Assembly: GCA_023395695.1 (NCBI GenBank) | Contig: JAEWYJ010000308.1 | Span: 1-13,480 of the forward strand | Source of the DNA: Bacillota bacterium | GTDB taxonomy: Bacteria > Bacillota > Clostridia > Oscillospirales > Ruminococcaceae | Direction: 5' to 3' | DNA: 13,480 nucleotides | Shown here: piece after piece, positions 1 through 5,111 of the stretch | How the letters are laid out: each line of letters starts with the position of its first letter | How positions within the stretch are numbered: the stretch's first letter is position 1 | Translations under genes and position numbers: made by a program | The notes under the pieces: generated by a model | The model's input: the letters and a program-made list of their open reading frames with translations, nothing else | What the model was told of the DNA's origin: nothing | The model's database searches: none

Positions 1-172
1 TATCAATGTTGCCCTCGACATCGTTGATTGAGGAGAGCTCCTTGCCGACGGCCTGCGCGCGATAGCCCTTTTCCTCAAGGCCTTTTTTAATCTTATAGGC
101 GTATTTTTCTTCGTTAAGGGTGTCGCCCACCACAACAAAATTGCGCTGCTGCATAACTTCTTTTAAATCCAT
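1..172 (-). CDS. CoA-binding domain protein (YccU-like), 5' part only
   Basis: The reading frame starts with ATG at 172 and runs off the window's left edge, giving 57 residues (MDLKEVMQQRNFVVVGDTLN...). A beta strand (FVVVGDT, residues 12-18) followed by KYAYKIKKGLEEKGY matches the start of the Rossmann-fold CoA_binding_2 family (COG1832), small proteins of usually about 130-150 residues. The family typically reads 'vavvGaS..~~k~g~~v~~~L~~~Gy~v~pVnP', and the spacing from the glycine to 'L..KGY' fits. CoA binding is known for family members, but a cellular role is not established. A GGTGAGGTG Shine-Dalgarno lies 8 bases upstream of the ATG, and a sigma-A-type promoter lies at 218-246. It is divergent from the UPF0316 gene. 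The family call is moderately sure because only the N-terminus is visible. Confidence 0.72.
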   Translation of the reverse strand, partial: MDLKEVMQQRNFVVVGDTLNEEKYAYKIKKGLEEKGYRAQAVGKELSSINDVEGNID

Positions 173-199
173 GATTATCACCTCACCATTTTTGTCGTT

Positions 200-216
200 G
201 CCGGGAGCGTCCCGGC
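200..216. promoter_or_regulatory. Perfect 7-bp inverted repeat beside the start of the CoA-binding gene transcript
   Basis: GCCGGGA (200-206) and TCCCGGC (210-216) form a perfect inverted repeat around GCG. It lies just downstream of the predicted -10 box at 218-223, at about the expected transcription start of the leftward gene. It has no T-tract on either side, so it is not a terminator. It could be an operator or a 5'-end structure; the function is unknown. Confidence 0.35.
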
Positions 217-217
217 G

Positions 218-246
218 CTTATAACTTTCTGTTACAATATTAGCAA
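218..246 (-). promoter_or_regulatory. Sigma-A-like promoter for the CoA-binding protein gene
   Basis: On the minus strand TTGCTA (241-246) and TATAAG (218-223) are separated by exactly 17 bases. The -10 matches TATAAT in 5 of 6 positions and the -35 matches TTGACA in 4 of 6. The predicted start near 211 gives a leader of about 40 bases before the ATG at 172. Confidence 0.55.
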
Positions 247-342
247 ATAAAGAAGCAAAATGTAAGCCCTCTTTGGGAGTTTGTTTAATTTGCTGCTGTT
301 TAAAAATATATTTCGACATACTGTGCCTTTATTCAAAAGAGA

Positions 343-351
343 TGATATACT
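343..351 (+). promoter_or_regulatory. Candidate extended -10 promoter for the UPF0316 gene
   Basis: TGATATACT is an extended -10 (TG, one base, then TATACT, 5 of 6 to consensus). No convincing -35 hexamer lies 16-18 bases upstream, which is usual for extended -10 promoters. Transcription would begin near 358 and give a leader of about 57 bases. The call rests only on this motif. Confidence 0.35.
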
Positions 352-362
352 GGCTATAGAGA

Positions 363-386
363 GCGCGTTTATTCAACGCGCCTTTT
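363..386 (+). promoter_or_regulatory. Leader hairpin followed by CTTTT (attenuator-like)
   Basis: GCGCGTT (363-369) pairs perfectly with AACGCGC (375-381) across a 5-base loop, and CTTTT follows at once (382-386). It lies between the candidate promoter and the ribosome binding site (AGGAGG at 403-408) of the UPF0316 gene. The GC-rich stem plus a short T-run looks like a weak intrinsic terminator placed in a 5' leader. No competing antiterminator stem or ligand-binding domain can be recognised in so short a leader, so attenuation is only a possibility. Confidence 0.4.
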
Positions 387-414
387 CCGGGCATGACCCA
401 AGAGGAGGTATTTC

Positions 415-930
415 ATGGCGCTCGCTCTGAGCATTATCGGCATTAACATCGTCTACGTTTCACTCAACACGCTTCGTACCATTATGGTCATCAAGGGACA
501 GCGACTTCTGGCTTCAATGATTTCTATTGTCGAGGTAGGCATTTATCTGCTGGGCCTGACAATCGTTTTAAACAACTTGACCAGTCCGCTGAACATTATG
601 GCGTATTGCGCCGGTTTTGGCATGGGGGTTTATATCGGCAGCTGCCTTGAGCAGCACCTTGCGCTGGGCTATGTCAATGTGCAGGTTATTGTAGATTCTG
701 CCGATTGCAGACTGCCCGATTTACTGCGGGAGGAAGGCTACGGCGTAACCACATGGCTGGGGCAGGGCCGCGACGGCACCCGGCTGGTGCTGCAGGTATT
801 GGCGAAGCGCAGTGCCGAGAAAGCGCTGCTGGCTTTTTTACAAAAGGCTAAACCCAATGCGTTTATTGTATCGTACGAGCCTAAAAATTTTGTCGGCGGG
901 TTCTGGACCAAACATATTCGCCATTTTTAA
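415..930 (+). CDS. UPF0316 / DUF2179 family membrane protein (YebE-like)
   Basis: The protein has 171 residues. Three hydrophobic segments at about 3-25, 31-52 and 58-76 form the N-terminal DUF5698-like membrane part, with the characteristic NTLRTIMVIKG stretch (18-28). A soluble C-terminal half of about 85-171 matches the DUF2179 domain ('GYGVTTWLGQGRDGTRLVLQVLAKR'-type pattern ending in SYEPKNFVGGFW). Length and order match the Firmicute UPF0316 proteins (B. subtilis YebE type, usually ~170-180 residues). The DUF2179 domain also ends YitT-type membrane proteins, but no biochemical role is known. The start is supported by AGGAGG six bases upstream of the ATG. It stands alone, divergent from the CoA-binding gene and convergent with the glycosylase, with a shared bidirectional terminator downstream. 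Confidence 0.88.
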   Translation: MALALSIIGINIVYVSLNTLRTIMVIKGQRLLASMISIVEVGIYLLGLTIVLNNLTSPLNIMAYCAGFGMGVYIGSCLEQHLALGYVNVQVIVDSADCRLPDLLREEGYGVTTWLGQGRDGTRLVLQVLAKRSAEKALLAFLQKAKPNAFIVSYEPKNFVGGFWTKHIRHF

Positions 931-987
931 CCGGGGGGCAGTCAGACTGCCGGGTAACAGATTGACCGTCCACCGTTTGTGCATTAG

Positions 988-1036
988 CATGCCAAAAAGC
1001 ACCAGAGATATCGTATCTCCGGTGCTTTTTGGCATG
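988..1036. terminator. Long bidirectional terminator hairpin between convergent genes
   Basis: A 23-bp stem (988-1010 with 1014-1036, one G-T/A-C mismatch) closes on a 3-base TCG loop. The arms contain AAAAAGCACC on the left and GGTGCTTTTT on the right, so each strand gives a GC-containing hairpin followed by five Ts. It serves the rightward UPF0316 gene (stop at 930) and the leftward glycosylase (stop at 1141). The outer CATGCC/GGCATG bases extend pairing beyond the T-run, which is more than a terminator needs. Confidence 0.85.
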
Positions 1037-1042
1037 GTGGAA

Positions 1043-1139
1043 CCTTTTTATAGCGGACAAATTTAAAAAACGAACGGCCTTGGCGGCCTATTTTTCGCGC
1101 CGTTGCGTTATCCTCCTTGACGGGCGCCAGCCCGTCTGC
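1043..1139 (-). repeat. Dispersed repeat, copy A
   Basis: Read on the minus strand, this starts GCAGACGGGCTGGCGCCCGT just past the glycosylase stop codon and ends CTATAAAAAGG next to the terminator. Its first 35 bases match copy B (1928-1962) at 31 of 35 positions. A 53-base stretch starting at GGCTGG aligns with copy C with 40 of 53 identities. It contains a perfect 7-bp hairpin, GACGGGC/GCCCGTC with a 4-base loop (1119-1136). The similarity between copies is seen directly; the nature of the repeat is not known. Confidence 0.7.
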
Positions 1140-1140
1140 G

Positions 1141-1797
1141 TTAAAGCTTTTGTTTGCCCTTTGTCTCTTTGGCGGGTGCATAATCCCGCATGCCGGGAAT
1201 AGCGCCGTTGGCAACCGCCCAAATATAAAGGCTGGCCACCGACCCGCAGGGACTGTAGCGGCGGCGGTATTTTTCAAAGAGCGTGCGGTCAATTTTGCGG
1301 TGATGGTACAGCATCCGTAAGCCACGCTGAATCGCAAGATCCCCAAAGCTTAAAATATCGCGGCGCTGCATGCAAAAAAGCATCAACATTTCGGCCGTCC
1401 ATATGCCGACGCCCTTTAATGCCGACAGCGCCGCAATAACCTCGTCGTCGCTTTTTTCAGACAGCGCGTCCATATCAAAGACGCCTTCGTATACCTTTTG
1501 TGCAAAATCCTTGATATACTCCGCCTTTTTAAAGGTAATGCCGCAGGATTGCAGCGCCTGCAATTCGGTGGCGAACACGCTTTTAGGGGTTATTTCTCCC
1601 AACGCCTGGGTCATTCTGCGCCAGATGGTCGCCTGTGCAGCCGTTGAAATCTGTTGCCCCACAATATGCCGTACCACCGAGGCGAACAAATCGCTGTCGG
1701 TGTCGCGCTCAAGGGGGCCCAGCATGTCTATCACCGCACCCAGACGTTTATCCTTCTTTTTTAGATAGGCCAACTCTTTTTCTTCGCACACAAACAC
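1141..1797 (-). CDS. DNA-3-methyladenine glycosylase, AlkA-like HhH-GPD protein
   Basis: This base-excision-repair enzyme would remove alkylated bases. In the 218-residue product the segment LFASVVRHIVGQQIST (about 37-52) and the helix-hairpin-helix LKGVGIWTAE (127-136) are clear. They are followed by SFGDLAIQRG, whose Asp (about 153) sits where the catalytic aspartate of HhH-GPD glycosylases lies. The length fits the compact clostridial AlkA-like enzymes that lack the N-terminal AlkA domain. The frame is open to a TTG at 1869, but that codon overlaps a perfect TATAAT box and has no ribosome binding site. Family homologues usually begin close to the EKELAYLKKKD segment. I therefore prefer the GTG at 1797, which has a weak GGGATG upstream; GTG at 1791 is also possible. 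No iron-sulfur cysteine cluster is present, which argues against EndoIII or MutY. Confidence 0.85.
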   Translation of the reverse strand: MFVCEEKELAYLKKKDKRLGAVIDMLGPLERDTDSDLFASVVRHIVGQQISTAAQATIWRRMTQALGEITPKSVFATELQALQSCGITFKKAEYIKDFAQKVYEGVFDMDALSEKSDDEVIAALSALKGVGIWTAEMLMLFCMQRRDILSFGDLAIQRGLRMLYHHRKIDRTLFEKYRRRYSPCGSVASLYIWAVANGAIPGMRDYAPAKETKGKQKL

Positions 1798-1867
1798 GCT
1801 GCCATCACATCCCTTAAAAGTATCATAGCAGAAAAACGCCGGGTTTTCTTCTCTTTTTGTTATCTGC

Positions 1868-1962
1868 AATTATATAGTCAAACCATCAGAAAACAAAACG
1901 TCTTGACGGTCTGTTTTGCAGCTGGCCGCGTTGTCGTCCTTGAAGGGCGCCAGCCCATCTGC
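1868..1962 (-). repeat. Dispersed repeat, copy B (inside the MITE-like element)
   Basis: Read on the minus strand, GCAGATGGGCTGGCGCCCTT begins at 1962 and matches copy A for 31 of 35 bases. It continues through AAAACAGACCGTCAA, shared with copy C, and ends at CTATATAATT, the inverted end of the MITE-like element. The hairpin seen in copy A survives here with one mismatch. Confidence 0.7.
1869..1896 (-). promoter_or_regulatory. Promoter for the glycosylase, provided by the end of the MITE-like element
   Basis: On the minus strand a perfect TATAAT (1869-1874) follows TTGTTT (1891-1896) at a 16-base spacing. The predicted start near 1862 is downstream of the TTG at 1869, which supports a later translation start. 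The box lies inside the terminal inverted repeat of the element at 1868-2034. Confidence 0.5.
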
Positions 1963-2093
1963 GTCCTCCGCCTTGTCAGCCACAAAACAGTTCCGCCAAT
2001 CCTGTATTGTTTTTCTAATGGTATGACTATAATTTCTAAAAATGCTGTATGAAAAGCTCAGGGACATTGCCGTGCAGAGGGCTATTCTTTAAA

Positions 2094-2675
2094 TTATCGG
2101 CCGTGCACCCAGCTGCGCCTGATTTTGCGTTGTATATCCTGTGGTAGTACAGGGGTGCGCTGGGTGCCTGCAAAGGCGACGCAGCCCAGGCATTTCATGC
2201 CGGAGTATTTAAAAAACGCCTTCATAGCCCGCAATGAACCGACGCTCTGGCCTGCAAGCAGCGAAAAGGGAAAGGGCGTGGCGCAGGTTGTCAACAAAAG
2301 ATATTTTTGCTGTGGGGACAACCGCGGCTTGGGCAAACCGCCCGTTTGCTCCATAACGGTGCCGGTCAGACGGTCGAACAGGTTTTTGACCGCCGCCGGA
2401 ATATTGGCCCAATAGGTCGGCGCTGCCAGCACCACACGGTCCGCCTTTTTTAGCAGTGCCGCAATCTGGGCGGCGTCGTCTTGCACAACGCATTCGCCAA
2501 GTGCCGAACAGCGGCCGCAGCCGATGCAAAAAGCTAAATTTTTCTGGTAAAGGTTAACGGTGGTTACCCGCCAGCCGTCCTGCAAGGCGGCGCTTACAGC
2601 ACAGCTAAGCATGGCAGCCGTGGGACCATTCTGATGAGGACTGCCCAAAATAGCCAGCAATGTTTTATCGTTCAT
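2094..2675 (-). CDS. Flavodoxin-family FMN oxidoreductase with iron-sulfur-flavoprotein cysteine motif
   Basis: The protein has 193 residues with a flavodoxin-like fold. An N-terminal strand leads into the FMN phosphate loop GSPHQNGPTA (11-20), and APTYWANIPAAVKNLFDR (85-102) gives the second flavin loop. Four cysteines at 50, 53, 56 and 62 make CX2CX2CX5C. This matches the compact motif that binds a 4Fe-4S cluster in the iron-sulfur flavoproteins (Isf) and is common in clostridial 'flavodoxin family' reductases. It probably carries out NAD(P)H- or ferredoxin-linked electron transfer in the cytoplasm; the substrate is unknown. Its ATG overlaps the TetR stop codon as ATGA, and GGAGG lies 13 bases upstream, so it is translationally coupled to the regulator and shares its promoter. 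No hairpin terminator is visible after its stop. Confidence 0.82.
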   Translation of the reverse strand: MNDKTLLAILGSPHQNGPTAAMLSCAVSAALQDGWRVTTVNLYQKNLAFCIGCGRCSALGECVVQDDAAQIAALLKKADRVVLAAPTYWANIPAAVKNLFDRLTGTVMEQTGGLPKPRLSPQQKYLLLTTCATPFPFSLLAGQSVGSLRAMKAFFKYSGMKCLGCVAFAGTQRTPVLPQDIQRKIRRSWVHGR

Positions 2676-3316
2676 TGCCTGTTGTCCTCCATTGAAATAA
2701 TACGGTACAGCCTGTCAAAGCCGTCCTCCAAAAATTGCTGCTTGGTTGTGCCAACGTATTGTTCAAGATAGGCCTGCTTGGCGGACGCCACTTGTATCAG
2801 GCCCGACAGTGTGGCCCAAAACCAGAAAACCGTCTGAAGAATCTGTGACTCGGAGCGGTTGTGGCCAATATCCGTTTCAGCCTGAATGAAGGTGAAAAGC
2901 GTTTGGTTAATCTGTTCACCCACGTCAAAAATTTCCCGTTCGACCGGCAGGTGCGTCGCGTTTTCAAAATTCACGTTGATCTCCCCCAGTGCCAGCGTGT
3001 AATAAAGCGGGTATTGCGCCTGATAACACACCAGCGTATGACAGATTCTATCGTACTTTTCTTTGGCCGCACCCGGCGCGGAAACTGCCCGGCTCAGACA
3101 GCCCTGTAGCAGCCTCATGCTTTTAAGCGCAAGAGTGCCGACAATATCCTCCTTATTTGTAAAGTAGACATATACAGTCGCTTTACTGTAGCCCGCCTCT
3201 CTTGCGATATCATCCATCGTCGTACCCTGAAGCCCTTTTTGCCGGAACAGTCGCTCGGCCGCTTCCGCAATATTGTCGCGGTGTGCGCTTTCCGGCTCCT
3301 TTTTTCGCCGCCCCAT
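2672..3316 (-). CDS. TetR/AcrR family transcriptional regulator
   Basis: The protein has 214 residues. Residues ~12-58 form the TetR DNA-binding domain: IAEAAERLFRQKGLQGTTMDDIAREAGYSK and then the typical ATVYVYFTNKEDI. The C-terminal all-helical region of about 70-214 is a ligand-binding and dimerisation domain of unknown ligand. The ATG at 3316 follows GGAGGGAA at a good distance. A consensus promoter (3362-3390) and a large palindrome (3331-3369) just upstream indicate autorepression. The only other gene in the transcript is the flavoprotein, so the effector is likely a compound that reductase acts on, or a redox or xenobiotic signal (inference). Confidence 0.92.
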   Translation of the reverse strand: MGRRKKEPESAHRDNIAEAAERLFRQKGLQGTTMDDIAREAGYSKATVYVYFTNKEDIVGTLALKSMRLLQGCLSRAVSAPGAAKEKYDRICHTLVCYQAQYPLYYTLALGEINVNFENATHLPVEREIFDVGEQINQTLFTFIQAETDIGHNRSESQILQTVFWFWATLSGLIQVASAKQAYLEQYVGTTKQQFLEDGFDRLYRIISMEDNRQ

Positions 3317-3330
3317 TGCGTATTCCCTCC

Positions 3331-3369
3331 GCTAGAATTAATTGAACTGATCGTTTAATTAATTCTAGC
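3331..3369. promoter_or_regulatory. Palindromic operator, probable TetR autoregulatory site
   Basis: GCTAGAATTAATT (3331-3343) and AATTAATTCTAGC (3357-3369) are perfect inverted repeats. Inside them AAC/GTT continues the symmetry after one mismatch, giving TTGAAC-TGATC-GTTTAA at the centre. The palindrome overlaps the -10 box and the transcription start of the regulator's own promoter, ending right before its ribosome binding site. That is the classic position for TetR-family autorepression. Binding itself is inferred. Confidence 0.75.
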
Positions 3370-3390
3370 AAAACATCCGGTTGATGTCAA
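3362..3390 (-). promoter_or_regulatory. Sigma-A promoter of the TetR-flavoprotein operon
   Basis: On the minus strand a perfect TTGACA (3385-3390) is followed, after exactly 17 bases, by TAGAAT (3362-3367), 5 of 6 to consensus. The predicted start near 3355 lies inside the palindromic operator, and the leader is about 40 bases long. Confidence 0.8.
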
Positions 3391-3462
3391 TAAAAAAGCG
3401 TATCATAGCCGATTAATTTTAAAAGCAGCCCGGCGTTGACATGCATATTTTTTGCATTACAA

Positions 3463-3558
3463 GGCTGACACCCAACAAGAAAGGCAACGCAGCAGCGCGG
3501 AAAACAGGCCGTCAAAATGGGACGCTTTTAAAGTTAGGCGGTTATCCTATAAAAATGG
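3463..3558 (+). repeat. Dispersed repeat, copy C
   Basis: It begins GGCTGACACCCAACAAGAAA and ends CCTATAAAAATGG. The first 53 bases align without gaps to copy A at 40 positions and to copy B at 38. The AACAGGCCGTCAA block and the CTATAAAAA end are the best conserved parts. It is in the opposite orientation to copies A and B, and the hairpin found in copy A is not retained. Confidence 0.6.
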
Positions 3559-3593
3559 CAGGGTACAGCGCGTTTCAAGCGCTGTACCCTGCC
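3551..3593 (-). terminator. Intrinsic terminator of the exopolysaccharide operon
   Basis: A perfect 15-bp stem (3557-3571 with 3579-3593) with a 7-base loop is followed on the minus strand by ATTTTTATAGG. It lies about 105 bases past the MBOAT stop codon. On the plus strand no T-run follows, so it works leftward only. The T-run is also the end of repeat copy C. Confidence 0.82.
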
Positions 3594-3698
3594 CTATATA
3601 AGATTCGTATAGAAGAAAAAATAGGTGCAAATCAATCGATTTTGCATATTGACCTGTATCTCAGATGCCCGGAAAACCGACGACGAACCGACTGGCAG

Positions 3699-5111
3699 TC
3701 AGAATCTGAAATAAATAAACGGATTAAACGAGCTGCCAATGACACTTAAAATGCTTGCCACCAGCAACACCAGCAGGCATAACCCCTTAAGTATCTGCCG
3801 GGGTGTGCGGGGCAGATACCCCACAGCATCTTTAAACGGCTGATCGAGGCGGGTGGTACTGAGTAGAAGCCCGAGCAGCACCACAATAAAATTGCCCTGA
3901 ATCTCCAGTGCGCGCAGGCTCAGGCGCTCTGTAGAAAAAAAGGTTCCAATGCCGAACAGCCGCAGCAAAAAGCCCCCCACCTCAACGGCGGAATTGCTTT
4001 CGTACAGAAAAATAGCCCAGCCGAACATATAGAAAAAGAAGGTGACAGTGCGTGCCCAAAAGCCGGGCAGCCGTGAGAGCAGGCTACCGCTGACATATTT
4101 TTCAAGCGCCAGCAGGACGAAATAATACAGTCCCCAGAAGGCATAGTTCCAGTAAGCGCCATGCCACAGGCCGGTCAAAAACCAGACGACGAGCAGGTTA
4201 AACAGGTGACGGGGCACACCGACACGGTTACCGCCCATCGGAATATAAACATAATCCCGAAAAAAGGTGGAAAGGGAGATGTGCCATCGCCGCCAGAAGT
4301 CGGTAACCGACCGCGCAATATAGGGCTTATTAAAATTCTCAAGAAAGTGAAAGCCGAAAATGCGCCCCAGACCGATAGCCATATCGGAATAAGCCGAAAA
4401 GTCAAAATAAATTTGTACGCCGTAGGAGAAAACGCAAATCCACAGCAGCCCCGGCCCGACCAGCGCCTGATTTTGCGCCCGGATGACCCGTACCGCCTCG
4501 CCCGCGGGGTTTGCCACCAGCATTTTTTTAGAAAGGCCGATGATAATGCGCTGCATACCTGCCCCGGCGTCCTGTGGCGTCGTTTGCCGGCCGCCAATCT
4601 CTTTTTCGACATCGGCATAGCGGACAATCGGCCCGGCAACAAGCTGCGGAAAAAAGAAAATATACAACAGCAGATATGCCCAGTTCTTTTGCAGCGCGAC
4701 CTGCTTGCGATAAAGGTCGATAATATAAGTCATGACCTGAAAGGTATAAAACGAAATGCCAATCGGCATGGTCAGGCCCAGCGTATGTGGCGGTTGCCCC
4801 AGCAGCTGGCCGAAGTTTAGCAGAATAAAGTCCGCATATTTAAACAATAACAGCGGGCCCAGATTGACCAGCAGGCTCAGGACAAAGGCAAAACGGCTGC
4901 CGCGCTCAACCGCGTAAGAAAGCAGATAGGTCAGCCCCGCACAGAGCATAATCAGCAGGACGTATAGCGGTTCGCCCCAAGCGTAAAATACCAGAGAAAA
5001 AACAAGCAAAATAGCGTTGCGCAAAGCAAGGCGGTTTGCCGGACACAGAAAATAAAGCGTTATCAGCAGCGGGAGAAAGCACAGCAAAAACGTGAGGGTT
5101 GTAAAGGTCAC
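3699..5111 (-). CDS. MBOAT-family membrane O-acyltransferase, AlgI-like
   Basis: The protein has 470 residues and about ten or more hydrophobic segments. The family's core is clear: DFWRRWHISLSTFFRDYVYIPMGG (271-294) with His277, and TGLWHGAYWN (313-322) with His317. These match the two conserved histidines of AlgI/DltB-type MBOAT proteins, the second being the catalytic one in AlgI. Length matches the AlgI family. The likely role is to pass an acyl group, usually acetyl, from a cytoplasmic donor across the membrane to the AlgJ-like partners encoded just upstream, for O-acylation of the exopolysaccharide. It starts with GTG, overlapping the previous stop as GTGA, with GGAGGGGG upstream. DltB and peptidoglycan acetylation are unlikely given the neighbours. 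It is the last gene of the operon. Confidence 0.93.
   Translation of the reverse strand: MTFTTLTFLLCFLPLLITLYFLCPANRLALRNAILLVFSLVFYAWGEPLYVLLIMLCAGLTYLLSYAVERGSRFAFVLSLLVNLGPLLLFKYADFILLNFGQLLGQPPHTLGLTMPIGISFYTFQVMTYIIDLYRKQVALQKNWAYLLLYIFFFPQLVAGPIVRYADVEKEIGGRQTTPQDAGAGMQRIIIGLSKKMLVANPAGEAVRVIRAQNQALVGPGLLWICVFSYGVQIYFDFSAYSDMAIGLGRIFGFHFLENFNKPYIARSVTDFWRRWHISLSTFFRDYVYIPMGGNRVGVPRHLFNLLVVWFLTGLWHGAYWNYAFWGLYYFVLLALEKYVSGSLLSRLPGFWARTVTFFFYMFGWAIFLYESNSAVEVGGFLLRLFGIGTFFSTERLSLRALEIQGNFIVVLLGLLLSTTRLDQPFKDAVGYLPRTPRQILKGLCLLVLLVASILSVIGSSFNPFIYFRF

Larger units (their letters stand above)
1868..2034. mobile_element. MITE-like element, ~167 bp, with ~31-bp terminal inverted repeats
   Basis: The left end (1868-1899) and right end (2004-2034) are inverted repeats. 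The outward reading is CTGATGGTTTGACTATAT at the left and CTAATGGTATGACTATAAT at the right, both preceded by TTGTTT; they differ by a few substitutions, a 1-base indel and a 2-base indel. No coding sequence lies between, only repeat copy B and a GC-rich stretch. A non-coding element of this size with such ends fits a MITE. If the ends are TAGTC...GACTA, the flanking TA would be the target duplication, as in IS630/Tc1-type elements; this is inference. No transposase is in the window. Confidence 0.6.
3391..3698. other. Gene-free spacer between the TetR promoter and the exopolysaccharide operon end
   Basis: No convincing gene is present here. From left to right it holds an AT-rich stretch beyond the TetR -35 box, repeat copy C (3463-3558), the operon's terminator hairpin (3551-3593), and about 100 bases without recognisable structure before the MBOAT stop codon. 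Within those 100 bases a loose TGCAAA/TTTGCA pair (about 3627-3647) is the only symmetry I noticed. An open frame across the spacer has no ribosome binding site and runs through the repeat and the hairpin, so I do not call it. Confidence 0.6.

Noticed and set aside
937..951. GGCAGTCAGACTGCC palindrome after the UPF0316 stop
   Set aside because: The stem is short and no T-run follows, so it is not a terminator. The strong hairpin at 988-1036 already serves that role. No other function can be supported.
984..1346. Minus-strand open frame of 120 codons across the end of the glycosylase
   Set aside because: It overlaps the well-supported glycosylase in another frame and then the repeat and terminator. 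No family resemblance.
1870..2067. Minus-strand open frame of 65 codons upstream of the glycosylase
   Set aside because: It lies within the MITE-like element and repeat copy B. The string DADGLAPFKDDNAA recurs in the other repeat copies, so the frame reflects the repeat and not a gene.
3441..3749. Open frame of 102 codons on the plus strand in the spacer before the MBOAT gene
   Set aside because: It has no ribosome binding site, runs through repeat copy C and a terminator hairpin, and overlaps the end of the MBOAT gene. It looks like a by-product of the repeat.
4161..4820. Plus-strand open frame of 219 codons antisense to the MBOAT gene
   Set aside because: It is a shadow of the MBOAT gene, with no ribosome binding site and composition typical of an antisense frame.
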